DNA of 64,000 nucleotides from Pseudoteredinibacter isoporae (GTDB lineage Bacteria; Pseudomonadota; Gammaproteobacteria; Pseudomonadales; Cellvibrionaceae). A program made the position numbers and the translations under genes. Location of the stretch: the NCBI RefSeq assembly GCF_011602085.1, contig NZ_JAAONY010000001.1:930001-994000 (forward strand), read 5' to 3'. Shown here piece after piece: positions 33,504 to 42,284 of the stretch (its first letter is position 1; the number at the start of each line of letters is the position of its first letter). The notes beneath the pieces are model-generated. The model saw nothing but the letters and a program-made list of their open reading frames with translations. It was not told where the DNA came from and ran no database searches.

Positions 33504-33776
33504 CAATGCCCATAAAGCCGTTCTGGGCATTGCTACCGGGCGTTTCGGCGCCTTTCAGGGTCTTCAAAAACTAGTAAAAATACTACCTAAAAAAGTACCA
33601 GGATAAGATCGAATCTCATTAGGTTTTCTGGCATAATGGCGCCCCCAAATTTACCAGCCCCTGGACATTAAGATCCGGGGAAGACCGATTTTAATTAAAA
33701 ACGTCTATGCCTCTGGTGTTTCGGCAGTGTTTGCTGAAGTGCGGCGGTGCAGGCCCATAGCTGACAGGACACACCC
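33504..33776. other. Leader region of pckA
   Basis: No ORF. AATGCCCA (33505-33512) and TGGGCATT (33524-33531) form an 8-base-pair hairpin without a T-run. The rest (33560-33776) is the probable promoter and leader of pckA. I see no certain -35/-10 pair; a CATAAT near 33632 is a possible -10. AGGA stands before the pckA ATG. Confidence 0.35.
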
Positions 33777-35336
33777 ATGACACAAATTGACGATTCTCCA
33801 ACCGTCTACACAGATCTCAGTTCAGTAGAGCTGATTGAGCAGGCCCTGGCCCGTGGCGAAGGTAAGCTGGCTGCCAATGGCGCCTTTACTGCCGTTACTG
33901 GTGAGCGTACTGGCCGCTCTCCTGCAGACCGTTTTACCGTGGAAGAGCCATCCACTGCGGATAGCATCGACTGGGGTGCGGTTAACCGCCCATTCGACTC
34001 CGACAAGTTTGATGCTCTGTGGGAGCGCGTTGAAGACTACATTGCCGGTGTTGATTCTTTCGTTTCCCACCTGCATGTGGCGGAAGATCCCGATCACTAC
34101 CTGGCCGTGAAAGTAAGTACTGAAACTGCCTGGCACAACCTGTTCGGTCGCAATATGTTTATTCGTACCGACAACTATAACCCCAAGGGCAAGGAAGAGT
34201 GGCGCATTCTTCACGCGGCCAACTTCGAATGTGTGCCCGAGCGTGACGGCACCAACTCCGAAGTGGCGGTTATCGTGAACTTCGCCCAGCGCAAAGTACT
34301 GTTGGCGGGTGCCAAGTACGCGGGTGAAATGAAGAAATCCATGTTCGCGGTTCAGAACTTCCTGTTGCCGGAAAAAGACGTCATGCCAATGCACTGCTCG
34401 GCTAACGTTGGTAAAGAGGGCGACACTTGCCTGTTCTTCGGCCTGTCCGGTACCGGTAAAACCACTTTGTCTGCTGATCCAGAGCGTTACCTGATTGGTG
34501 ATGACGAGCACGGTTGGGCCAAAGGCGGCGTCTTCAATATGGAAGGTGGTTGCTACGCCAAGACCATCGACCTGAGCCAGAAAAACGAGCCTGTTATCTG
34601 GGACGCAATTCGCTTCGGTGCCATCGTTGAAAACGTTGCTCACAATGACAAGCGCATCCCGGATTACAGCGACACCAGCCTGACTGAAAACGGTCGTTGT
34701 TCATACCCACTTGAGCACGTTGAAATGCGTGTTGAAGAGAACCGTGCCGGTGAGCCGAAAAATGTTATCTTCCTGACTTGTGATGTGTCGGGCGTTATTC
34801 CTCCGGTTTCCATTCTGAGCAAAGAAGCTGCGGCTTATCACTTCCTGTCGGGTTACACCGCGCGTGTAGGTTCTACTGAGTTGGGTGCAGAAGCGGGTAT
34901 CCACCCAGCCTTCTCTACCTGTTTCGGTGCACCGTTTATGCCGCGTCCTGCTCGCGAGTACGCTGAGTTGCTGATGAAGCGTATCGAAGACTTTGATTCA
35001 AAGGTTTATCTGGTTAATACCGGCTGGACCGGTGGTGCCGGTGGTTCAAACGGTACGGGTTCCCGCTTCCCGATTCCTGTTACTCGCGCGGTTGTTGCGG
35101 CTATTCAGAACGGTTCTCTGGAAGGGGTAGCCACTGAGCATATGGACATCATGAACATGGAAATTCCTGTTGAAGTTCCTGGTGTTGATAAGTCTTACTT
35201 GAATCCACGCGAAGCCTGGGCTGATAAAGATGCCTATGACGCATCTGCCAGTAAACTGGCAGGTTTGTTCGCTGAGAACATTCAGAAGTTCGAAGTCAGC
35301 GCTGAAATCGAAGCGGCGGGTCCAAAAGCCGGTTAA
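33777..35336 (+). CDS. pckA: Phosphoenolpyruvate carboxykinase (ATP)
   Basis: 519 residues. The kinase-1a P-loop GLSGTGKTT is at 222-230, kinase-2 in LIGDDEHGW, and the substrate/adenine-binding blocks [10 protein letters not shown] and [12 protein letters not shown] follow. It converts oxaloacetate plus ATP to phosphoenolpyruvate and CO2, the first committed step of gluconeogenesis. It is a single gene with its own leader and a strong terminator. Its place after hslO is conserved in gammaproteobacteria. Confidence 0.97.
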   Translation: MTQIDDSPTVYTDLSSVELIEQALARGEGKLAANGAFTAVTGERTGRSPADRFTVEEPSTADSIDWGAVNRPFDSDKFDALWERVEDYIAGVDSFVSHLHVAEDPDHYLAVKVSTETAWHNLFGRNMFIRTDNYNPKGKEEWRILHAANFECVPERDGTNSEVAVIVNFAQRKVLLAGAKYAGEMKKSMFAVQNFLLPEKDVMPMHCSANVGKEGDTCLFFGLSGTGKTTLSADPERYLIGDDEHGWAKGGVFNMEGGCYAKTIDLSQKNEPVIWDAIRFGAIVENVAHNDKRIPDYSDTSLTENGRCSYPLEHVEMRVEENRAGEPKNVIFLTCDVSGVIPPVSILSKEAAAYHFLSGYTARVGSTELGAEAGIHPAFSTCFGAPFMPRPAREYAELLMKRIEDFDSKVYLVNTGWTGGAGGSNGTGSRFPIPVTRAVVAAIQNGSLEGVATEHMDIMNMEIPVEVPGVDKSYLNPREAWADKDAYDASASKLAGLFAENIQKFEVSAEIEAAGPKAG

Positions 35337-35352
35337 TCGATGACGCGATGTG

Positions 35353-35377
35353 AAAAGGCCCTGCGGGGCCTTTTTTT
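35353..35377 (+). terminator. Intrinsic terminator after pckA
   Basis: AAAAGGCCC (35353-35361), loop TGCG, GGGCCTTTT (35366-35374), then more T. Confidence 0.92.
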
Positions 35378-35465
35378 ATGCCTGTAGTGTTTCCCTGGAT
35401 AAAGGAAATACCTACTTAAGCTGAGTTTCGATTGGTACTTTTTGCCTAGGAGGGCGAATTTTTTT

Positions 35466-35505
35466 CAACATTTTTCATAGCAATTTTTCACATGAAAAAA
35501 TGTTG
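35466..35505. promoter_or_regulatory. Near-perfect inverted repeat upstream of the OpgB-like gene
   Basis: CAACATTTTTCAT (35466-35478) and ATGAAAAAATGTTG (35492-35505) pair fully except for one extra A, around a 13-base centre that itself reads AGCAATTTTTCAC. It lies about 140 bases before the ATG at 35648, in a 270-base gap with no gene. It could be an operator, or an AT-rich stem in the leader. No known protein's site is recognised. Confidence 0.5.
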
Positions 35506-35647
35506 TCCTGGCAATAGTAAGTTTTGGGGAGGAAACATTTCTCAAAAAAAGCCCCGGGGGAACTGGGGTCATTTACAAGTCAGGGAAGTGTTGATAAATT
35601 CCGCCTCGGATTGAATGTCACACAAATGAAACACAGGGAGCCGGTGT

Positions 35648-37477
35648 ATGTTCGACAGCGTTTTGGGAATTCTGAGCATTTTCCTTTTTGCTCTTTTTGC
35701 CGTCCTTGCTTACTTTTCCTATTTCAAGCCCGTGTTACGAGCATTTGTGATTGCGGCTGGTCTGCTGTGGATAGCCTTAACCATTACCCATGTATCGTCT
35801 GATTATTTCACCGGCAATGGTATTGATGAAGCGGCGATTTATCATCTGTGGTATGGCTTTGAAGGCGCGGGTTTTCTGGAATACTTCAAACTGATTCTGT
35901 CCGGCGGAATCGCGTTATTACTGCTATTGCTAACGCTGCTTTGGGTTACTGGGAGAATATCCAAAACCCAGCTTGATGGTCGAAAAGTGGCTGCTCCCTG
36001 TGTACTGTTGCTCGGCTCGGTTATTTTGAACCCTGCGGTTCACGATATCAAAGAACTCATGTCTGCCCAGTGGATGCAATCCGAGCAGAGCGATTTTTAC
36101 AGCTACTACCAATCCCCGGAAATTACTTCACTGAAAAGCAAAAAGAAAAATATTGTTTTTATCTATGCAGAAAGCCTGGAGCGTACCTATCTGGACGAGT
36201 CTCTATTTCCGGGTTTGCTGAATGGTATTAAATCGCTTGAATCAAAATCCACCTATTTTACCGACATTAAGCAACTGCGGGGCACCGGTTGGACTATTGG
36301 TGGCATTACCGCCAGTCAATGTGGTATTCCCCTGATAACACCTTCCCATGTGAACTCTATGTCCGGCCTGGAAGGGTTTTTAAGTGGAACCACCTGCTTT
36401 GGTGATGTCATGAGTTCGATGGGTTATCAGTTGAGTTTTGTGGGCGGTGCCAATTTAAATTTTGGCGGTAAAGGAAAATTCTTTAAAACCCATGGTTTCA
36501 ATAATGTTGAAGGCCGAATTGAACTGAAAGATAAACTCAAGGTGGGTGGCTATCTGTCTTGGTGGGGCTTGTACGATGATGTGGTTTTGAACTATGCCTA
36601 TGAGCAATTCGAAGAGCTTTCCAGGCAAGATCAGCCGTTTGGTTTATTCACTCTGACTCTGGACACCCATCACCCGAAAGGTCACCCGTCGAGACGTTGC
36701 AAAGGTTTGAACTATCAGGATGGTGAAAATGCCATTTTGAATTCGGTGAAATGTTCAGATTTTCTTATTTCGGAGTTTATCGGAAAAATCGAAAACAGTG
36801 AGTACGCAAAAGACACGATTGTGGTATTGGCTTCCGACCATCTGGCAATGAGAAACACCGCCTTCGATCAGCTGAAAAAAGGCAATCGACGGGATTTGTT
36901 TATGATTCTGGATCTCGAAAATCCGCAGTCCAAACAAGTGGATGTTATGGGGTCGACTTTGGATATCGGTGCGACGGTTTTGCCGTTTATGGGTTATGAG
37001 GGCGCCATCGGCCTTGGCAGGGATCTTCTCAAAAGTGATCCCCAGCTGACTCAGGATGTCCACAAAAAGTTGAAGTCCTGGGATATCGATATATTAAAGT
37101 TTTGGGAATTTCCACGCGTAAAAGGCGACACTCATATCAACTGGGAGGAGAAGCGCATCCTCCTGGGTGGCCAGCAAATCAAATTGCCGGCCCTGTTGGA
37201 AATAAAACCAAATTTAACCACAGTGGCGCGTTTTCAGTTTAATCGCTCCCTGTATCACAAAACGTTTTCCGACGATATTGACGATATCCCACCAGAGTCG
37301 TATTTCGTTTTATTTGAAAGCTGCGAAAATATTGCCAAGATCGAGCCCACCGCACCGGAAGGAGAATATTGCGTTTTGAGTGGTCCAAGCAAGAGTGAGG
37401 CGAAAGTCGCCGCCATGAATTTGACAACCACCTACAGCGCGCGAGATTTCCGGGAGCTGGTGGGCATGGAGTTGTAA
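35648..37477 (+). CDS. Sulfatase-fold transferase of the OpgB/LTA-synthase type
   Basis: 609 residues. About four TM helices in the first 130 residues, then an alkaline-phosphatase-superfamily domain on the periplasmic side. Metal and catalytic residues: E175 in IVFIYAESLERTY, the nucleophile T221 in WTIGGITASQCGIPL, the DTHHPKGH block and the late LASDHLAM. The sequence around the nucleophile is like OpgB (MdoB), which moves phosphoglycerol from phosphatidylglycerol to periplasmic glucans. A part of about 130 residues follows the catalytic domain. The partner opgGH genes are not in the window, so the acceptor is not certain. Ribosome site AGGGAG. Confidence 0.8.
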   Translation: MFDSVLGILSIFLFALFAVLAYFSYFKPVLRAFVIAAGLLWIALTITHVSSDYFTGNGIDEAAIYHLWYGFEGAGFLEYFKLILSGGIALLLLLLTLLWVTGRISKTQLDGRKVAAPCVLLLGSVILNPAVHDIKELMSAQWMQSEQSDFYSYYQSPEITSLKSKKKNIVFIYAESLERTYLDESLFPGLLNGIKSLESKSTYFTDIKQLRGTGWTIGGITASQCGIPLITPSHVNSMSGLEGFLSGTTCFGDVMSSMGYQLSFVGGANLNFGGKGKFFKTHGFNNVEGRIELKDKLKVGGYLSWWGLYDDVVLNYAYEQFEELSRQDQPFGLFTLTLDTHHPKGHPSRRCKGLNYQDGENAILNSVKCSDFLISEFIGKIENSEYAKDTIVVLASDHLAMRNTAFDQLKKGNRRDLFMILDLENPQSKQVDVMGSTLDIGATVLPFMGYEGAIGLGRDLLKSDPQLTQDVHKKLKSWDIDILKFWEFPRVKGDTHINWEEKRILLGGQQIKLPALLEIKPNLTTVARFQFNRSLYHKTFSDDIDDIPPESYFVLFESCENIAKIEPTAPEGEYCVLSGPSKSEAKVAAMNLTTTYSARDFRELVGMEL

Positions 37478-37519
37478 TTCGCACCCGAGTGACGGGGCCA
37501 GGCAAAACAGGATTGTACG

Positions 37520-37828
37520 ATGAAGCTATTACACACTCAGGAAAATACCTTCAGCTTAAGCAATATTCAAAACCTTATTGAGGCCGAAGGCATTTCTACC
37601 CTGATTAAAAACCAGCACTTGGGCGCGGGCAGTGGTGAAATGCCACATTTTGAAACCTGGCCAGAATTGTGGGTGCATAATGATGCGGATTATCCGCGCG
37701 CCAAGGTTATTCTGGACAAGATTCTTGAGCAACAGTCTGCCCCGGCTGAGGCCTGGAATTGCGGGGCCTGTGGCGAAGAGAATGATGCCAGCTTCGAGAT
37801 TTGCTGGCAGTGCGGTAGCGACAGCTGA
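37520..37828 (+). CDS. DUF2007 protein with C-terminal zinc-ribbon motif
   Basis: 102 residues. The first 70 match DUF2007 (a putative signal-transducing, PII-like fold), with ENTFSLSNIQNLIEAEGIST and PELWVHNDADYPRAKVIL. The end has two CxxC pairs (NCGACGEEN and CWQCGSDS), as in small zinc ribbons. It lies 42 bases after the OpgB-like gene and may be co-transcribed. Function unknown. Confidence 0.82.
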   Translation: MKLLHTQENTFSLSNIQNLIEAEGISTLIKNQHLGAGSGEMPHFETWPELWVHNDADYPRAKVILDKILEQQSAPAEAWNCGACGEENDASFEICWQCGSDS

Positions 37829-38113
37829 TCGCTCTGGCGCATTTGACGATCTTCTGTGCATAATGACAATCGCCTCAATTTAGAGCGCATTTTTCTATTC
37901 TGTAGTCTATCTACATAGCCCTCACCTATCCTATTTGGTCTTTATTCTCTAGACAGCAGGCGCATTCCCGCCGAATAAAACATCGTTCTCCAGAACAAGA
38001 ACCCCCACCTTTTTTGTGTGTTGCTTTCGTAAAAGCAGACACGTTTTGATGTGGTATGCCCGCTACAGTCTTCAGGCAGCTTATTTTTACCATTAGCCGA
38101 TGGGGTATGTTTT

Positions 38114-39883
38114 ATGGGCACAGTCAACCAAGCCAGCCGCTTTTTAATGCAGGCTAGCCTAGGTGCCAACCGTTCGACGATTGAGCAATTGGCCGAAATG
38201 GGGCCGGAAGCCTGGTTGCAGTGGCAGTTGAATGCCAAAGCGCCAAAGGCGGGAAAGTTCCAACGCAGTACGAATCAGATTTGGCAGTATTTCCGTCGTG
38301 AGTTGCTGAATGCTCATGGCAAAAGTGCGATCGATGGTGATGGCAATAACCCGGCCTTGCCTTACAAATGGTATTTCCATATGGCCTGGTGGCAGGACGC
38401 ACTGGGTGAACAGGAGCATCTGTTGCGTCAACGTGTCGCCCAGGCGTTGAGTGAGTTACTGGTGATTTCAGATAACTCCTCACTGGAATTGGATGCGGTG
38501 GGCATGGCGAGTTTCTATGATCTGCTGTATGACAATGCTTTTGGCAGTTATGCAGATCTTTTGTATCACGTCTCCATGCACCCTTGCATGGGCGTTTATC
38601 TGTCCCATATGAATAACCAGAAAGCGGTGCCGGCCAAGAACATTCACCCGGACGAAAACTATGCTCGGGAGATTATGCAGCTGTTTTCCATCGGCTTGTT
38701 TATGTTGAATCCAGATGGCAGTTTGCAATTGGATGAGCAGGGCAACAGTATTCCGAGTTATCACAACCGGGATATTCGTGAGTTGGCTCGAGTGTTTACC
38801 GGTTTGACGGCTGACAGTTATCGCTATGAATGGAACAACAGCTTTTGGTCGAGCATCTATAACGACCAGCCGGTGAGTTTCAATGACGGTGTGGAAAGCA
38901 GCTACAAAACGGTGCCTTTCGTGAATATGCGCAAACCCATGGTGGGGCATGAATCTCATCATGATCGCGGTCGTAAGGAATTACTGGATGGTTTTATTCA
39001 GTTGCCTGGTGGGCAGTCTGTGAGTGAAGAGGTTCGTCAGGTTGTGGATCGTCTGGTTGCACACCCGAATACAGCCCCTTTTGTGGCCAAGCACTTGATT
39101 CAGCAAATGGTCACCTCGAATCCTTCTGGAGAGTACATTGCGGCTGTTGCTGAAAAGTTTGGGGCTCGGGGTGATTTAGCTGCGACCATTCAGGAAGTAT
39201 TGACGTATCCTTTGCATCATCCGGTCAATGACACAGAGTACCCCGCACAGCGCGAAGAAGATGGCCGCAAACTGCAATCCCAAAAACTGAAGTCGCCGCT
39301 GTTGCGCCTAACGCAAATTTTACGTGCGTTTAATGCGAAAAATCGCAGTGGTTATATGTGGCTGATCGGAGATGACATTCAGGAAGTGGTCCAACAGCAT
39401 CCGGTTTCAGCACCAACGGTGTTCAACTTCTATAAGCCCGATTTTGTGCCTCAAGGCATGTTGAAGGAGATCGGTGAAGTTGCTCCCGAATTTGAAATCC
39501 ACACATCGGCGACCTCCATCGCGTATGTGAACTTGATGTATTACTGGTTCTTTGGGCAATATTTGCCCGGCGTAAGTACCGAGATTAATCAAACGGACAG
39601 TATTCAAAATGCTCCGGAACTCAATCCAGACTATTTGAATAATGTTCAGCAAAATAAATTGCGCCTGGATTTCAGTGAGGAAATTCAGATTGCCCAAAAC
39701 CCCGCCAGGCATGACGAGCTGATTGACCGTATGAGTCAGTTGCTGCTGGGCAGGAGTCAGCCAGAAATTAAGCCGGCCATACGCAAGGCTTTCCAGAGTT
39801 ATCGATTTAATCCGGAATGGGTGGTGCAAACCATCGCCTTTATGCTGACCATTTCCCCAGAATTTACCGTGTTGGAGGTATAA
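38114..39883 (+). CDS. DUF1800 domain-containing protein
   Basis: 589 residues from the ATG at 38114 (GGGG in front); a GTG at 38051 would add 21 unlikely residues. The family pattern starts directly: ASRFLMQASLGANRSTIEQL, then the central FYDLLYDNAFGSYADLLYHVSMHP block, NYAREIMQLFSIGLFMLNPDG, and FVAKHLIQQMVTSNPSGEYI. DUF1800 proteins have no fixed function but nearly always pair with a DUF1501 protein, as here (1 base between stop and start). No signal peptide is visible, while the partner has a Tat signal. A 285-base spacer lies upstream without an obvious terminator. Confidence 0.87.
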   Translation: MGTVNQASRFLMQASLGANRSTIEQLAEMGPEAWLQWQLNAKAPKAGKFQRSTNQIWQYFRRELLNAHGKSAIDGDGNNPALPYKWYFHMAWWQDALGEQEHLLRQRVAQALSELLVISDNSSLELDAVGMASFYDLLYDNAFGSYADLLYHVSMHPCMGVYLSHMNNQKAVPAKNIHPDENYAREIMQLFSIGLFMLNPDGSLQLDEQGNSIPSYHNRDIRELARVFTGLTADSYRYEWNNSFWSSIYNDQPVSFNDGVESSYKTVPFVNMRKPMVGHESHHDRGRKELLDGFIQLPGGQSVSEEVRQVVDRLVAHPNTAPFVAKHLIQQMVTSNPSGEYIAAVAEKFGARGDLAATIQEVLTYPLHHPVNDTEYPAQREEDGRKLQSQKLKSPLLRLTQILRAFNAKNRSGYMWLIGDDIQEVVQQHPVSAPTVFNFYKPDFVPQGMLKEIGEVAPEFEIHTSATSIAYVNLMYYWFFGQYLPGVSTEINQTDSIQNAPELNPDYLNNVQQNKLRLDFSEEIQIAQNPARHDELIDRMSQLLLGRSQPEIKPAIRKAFQSYRFNPEWVVQTIAFMLTISPEFTVLEV

Positions 39884-39884
39884 G

Positions 39885-41285
39885 ATGTTGAAGAATCTAA
39901 CGCGCCGGAAGTTTGTTCAGGGCAGTATGGCGGCCGGTCTCGCGGCAACGGCTGCGCCAAGCTTTTCGTTACCCAAGCCCCAGGGTCAAATTCCACCACC
40001 GCTGAATATTGATCAGCGTAAACGAGCGTTGGTGTGCATCATGCTCGACGGTGGTAACGACAGTTACAATATGTTGGTGCCACGCTCGCAGGCGCATTAC
40101 CAGGAATATTCAAAGACCCGTGGCAACTTGGCCCTGGCGAAAGACCAACTATTACCGTTGAATGGTTTCAAAGATGGTGAAGGCCGAGAGTTTGCATTGC
40201 ATCCCTCTATGTCGGAAGTTGCCGAGTTGTTTGATCAGGAAAAACTGTCTTTTGTTGCCAATATTGCGCCATTGATCGAACCGACAAACAAACAGGCCTT
40301 TTTAAATCGCAGCGCGCGCGTGCCCCTGGGTTTGCTCTCCCATGCCGATCAGTTTAAGCACTGGCAGACTTCCCGCCCGGACCTTCGTGTTCAACAGGGG
40401 TGGTTTGGTTATTTTGCCGATGTTCTGCAAGCCAATAAAAAAGCCGATCAGATCCCGATGAATATTTCATTGGCGGGTTCAAACATCATGCAAAACGGCC
40501 GCCGCAGTACCCATTATTCAATTACCGGGTCGGGCAGTGTTGGTTTAGTGGTGAATGAAGAAGAAAGCGCTTTAAACCGAGCAATCCTGCGTAGCTTTGA
40601 AACGGTTCTGAATACCAGCTACAGCGGTGATCCCTTTAAGCAGACGTATTTATCGATTACCCGTGAAGCGCAATTGCAACACCAAAAGTTCAGTGATGCG
40701 GTTGAAAAAGTCAGTTTACCAATAGATTTCAGTGACAGCGATCTGTCACAACAGCTATCAAAAGTGGCGCAGTGCATCGCGGCGGCTGAAGAGTTGGGCC
40801 TGCCTCAGCAAACCTATTTTCTGCGTTATATCGGCTGGGATCACCACGACGATTTGCTGGCCAATCAGGCGCGTATGTTGCGAGTACTGAGTAAGGCTAT
40901 GGGGGAGTTCCAGCGCGCTCTGGAGTTGATGGGTTTGTCTGAACAGGTATTGAGCTTTACCGGTTCTGATTTTGGCCGTACCTTAACCTCTAATGGCAAT
41001 GGCAGCGACCACGGTTGGGGTGGCCACTGTATGGTGATGGGCGATGCCGTGAAAGGCGGCAAAGTGCTGGGCGAGTACCCTGCATTGTCGCTGGGTGATA
41101 ACAATCCATTGGATGTCGGCGGCGGTGTGTTAATTCCTACGTTGCCAACCGATGTCTTGTTTGCACAACTGTCCATGTGGTTTGGTGTAAGCGAAGAAGA
41201 CATTCCAAGACTGTTTCCAAATTTACAGAATTTTGCAGGACTGACTGACGATCCGTGGCCGCGCCTGGATCTACTGAAAAGCTAA
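39885..41285 (+). CDS. DUF1501 domain-containing Tat-exported protein
   Basis: 466 residues. The N-terminus is a twin-arginine signal (LTRRKFVQGSMAAGLAATAA). The DUF1501 domain, related to the sulfatase/alkaline-phosphatase fold, starts at RALVCIMLDGGNDSYNMLVP (about 46-65) and has FTGSDFGRTLTSNGNGSDHGWGG later on. Ribosome site GGAGG. It overlaps the following AraC gene by 1 base (TAATG). Probably a periplasmic protein acting with the DUF1800 partner; its reaction is unknown. Confidence 0.9.
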   Translation: MLKNLTRRKFVQGSMAAGLAATAAPSFSLPKPQGQIPPPLNIDQRKRALVCIMLDGGNDSYNMLVPRSQAHYQEYSKTRGNLALAKDQLLPLNGFKDGEGREFALHPSMSEVAELFDQEKLSFVANIAPLIEPTNKQAFLNRSARVPLGLLSHADQFKHWQTSRPDLRVQQGWFGYFADVLQANKKADQIPMNISLAGSNIMQNGRRSTHYSITGSGSVGLVVNEEESALNRAILRSFETVLNTSYSGDPFKQTYLSITREAQLQHQKFSDAVEKVSLPIDFSDSDLSQQLSKVAQCIAAAEELGLPQQTYFLRYIGWDHHDDLLANQARMLRVLSKAMGEFQRALELMGLSEQVLSFTGSDFGRTLTSNGNGSDHGWGGHCMVMGDAVKGGKVLGEYPALSLGDNNPLDVGGGVLIPTLPTDVLFAQLSMWFGVSEEDIPRLFPNLQNFAGLTDDPWPRLDLLKS

Positions 41286-42199
41286 TGAATACACTTGCTC
41301 TTACACCGCCGGCGCGATTGGGTGCCGAAAATTATTTGCTGGATTCTCTAAAGCCTCAATGGCAATCGCGTATGGCGACGGCAACCCGGCTGATTCGCCA
41401 GCGTTTTAATGAAGCCATTGATTGGAACTGGTTGGCGCAGCAATGCGCTGTCTCGCCCAGCCATTTTCACTATGTGTTTAAAAACGCTTTCAATGAAGGA
41501 CCGGGTCAATTTCAACGCCGCATGCGTTTGCAATATGCGTTGAGCCAATTGCAATTGAGTGACAAGAGCGTCACTGATGTGGCTTTGGAGTCGGGATTTT
41601 CCTCGTCCCAGGCGCTGGCAAAAGCATTACGAAGAGTGCTGGGTTTAAGTGCATCGGATGTGCGCCAACTGTGTTCCCAAAGAGACGCTCAGGTCTGGAA
41701 GTCTCTGTTGCCAAAGCTCGGTCAGCCGCATCCGGACCATCCGGAAAGTTTGGATAACACTTTGTTGGATCGTATTGAGATCCGATTGGAGCAGCGTGGC
41801 GAACGTTACCTGTATTTGTACGAAGCCAATGCACGTTCGGTTGGGCAGATTTATTGCGCGTGCAGTAAATACCTGCCGCTCAATTGCGATACGGTTTTTG
41901 TGTATTCACCTTGGGAAGCCTGCGCAAACCCGGCCATGGCCAGTTACTACTGGGGATACGAAGCAAAAGTCGAATTGGCAAACTATCAGGTGCCCGCAAG
42001 GACTTATTTGTGTGCAACCGTTGTGATCGATTCGGAAGCGAGTTATCTCATGGTGTGGGAGGCCATTTATCGACGCTTATCGGATGAAGGTTTGCAGATT
42101 GATTACGAGGCCTTTCTCTGTGATGAAATTGCCGTTCAAAATCGAGATGATGGCGGCATGTTGATTTCAATTTGTTTGCCAGTGGTGCCAAGCTGCTAG
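41285..42199 (+). CDS. AraC-family regulator with C-terminal GyrI-like effector domain
   Basis: 304 residues from the ATG at 41285, which shares its A with the preceding TAA. Two helix-turn-helix motifs sit in the N-terminal third (WLAQQCAVSPSHFHYVFKNA and VTDVALESGFSSSQALAKAL). The rest (about 160-304) looks like a GyrI-like small-molecule-binding domain (RIEIRLEQRGERYLYLYEAN, QVPARTYLCATVVID, WEAIYRRLSDEG). Such regulators act by binding a ligand. Coupling to DUF1501 suggests it controls, or reports on, that operon. A strong terminator follows. Confidence 0.87.
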   Translation: MNTLALTPPARLGAENYLLDSLKPQWQSRMATATRLIRQRFNEAIDWNWLAQQCAVSPSHFHYVFKNAFNEGPGQFQRRMRLQYALSQLQLSDKSVTDVALESGFSSSQALAKALRRVLGLSASDVRQLCSQRDAQVWKSLLPKLGQPHPDHPESLDNTLLDRIEIRLEQRGERYLYLYEANARSVGQIYCACSKYLPLNCDTVFVYSPWEACANPAMASYYWGYEAKVELANYQVPARTYLCATVVIDSEASYLMVWEAIYRRLSDEGLQIDYEAFLCDEIAVQNRDDGGMLISICLPVVPSC

Positions 42200-42221
42200 C
42201 AACATAAAATCTGAGGTAAAG

Positions 42222-42260
42222 AAAAGGCCAGCTTGTGATTTCACAAGCTGGCCTTTTTTT
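42222..42260. terminator. Bidirectional intrinsic terminator
   Basis: AAAAGGCCAGCTTGTGA (42222-42238) and TCACAAGCTGGCCTTTT (42241-42257) are perfect 17-base complements with a TT centre and a T-run. The element serves both the AraC gene and the convergent acetolactate synthase gene. Confidence 0.95.
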
Positions 42261-42284
42261 GAGCTATTGATTAAGCCAGGCAGA

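Noticed and set aside
33822-34643. Minus-strand frame of 273 codons inside pckA
   Set aside because: Antisense shadow of a strongly conserved enzyme gene.
35524-35802. 92-codon plus-strand frame overlapping the start of the OpgB-like gene
   Set aside because: It runs over the better-supported ATG at 35648 in another frame and has no recognisable content.
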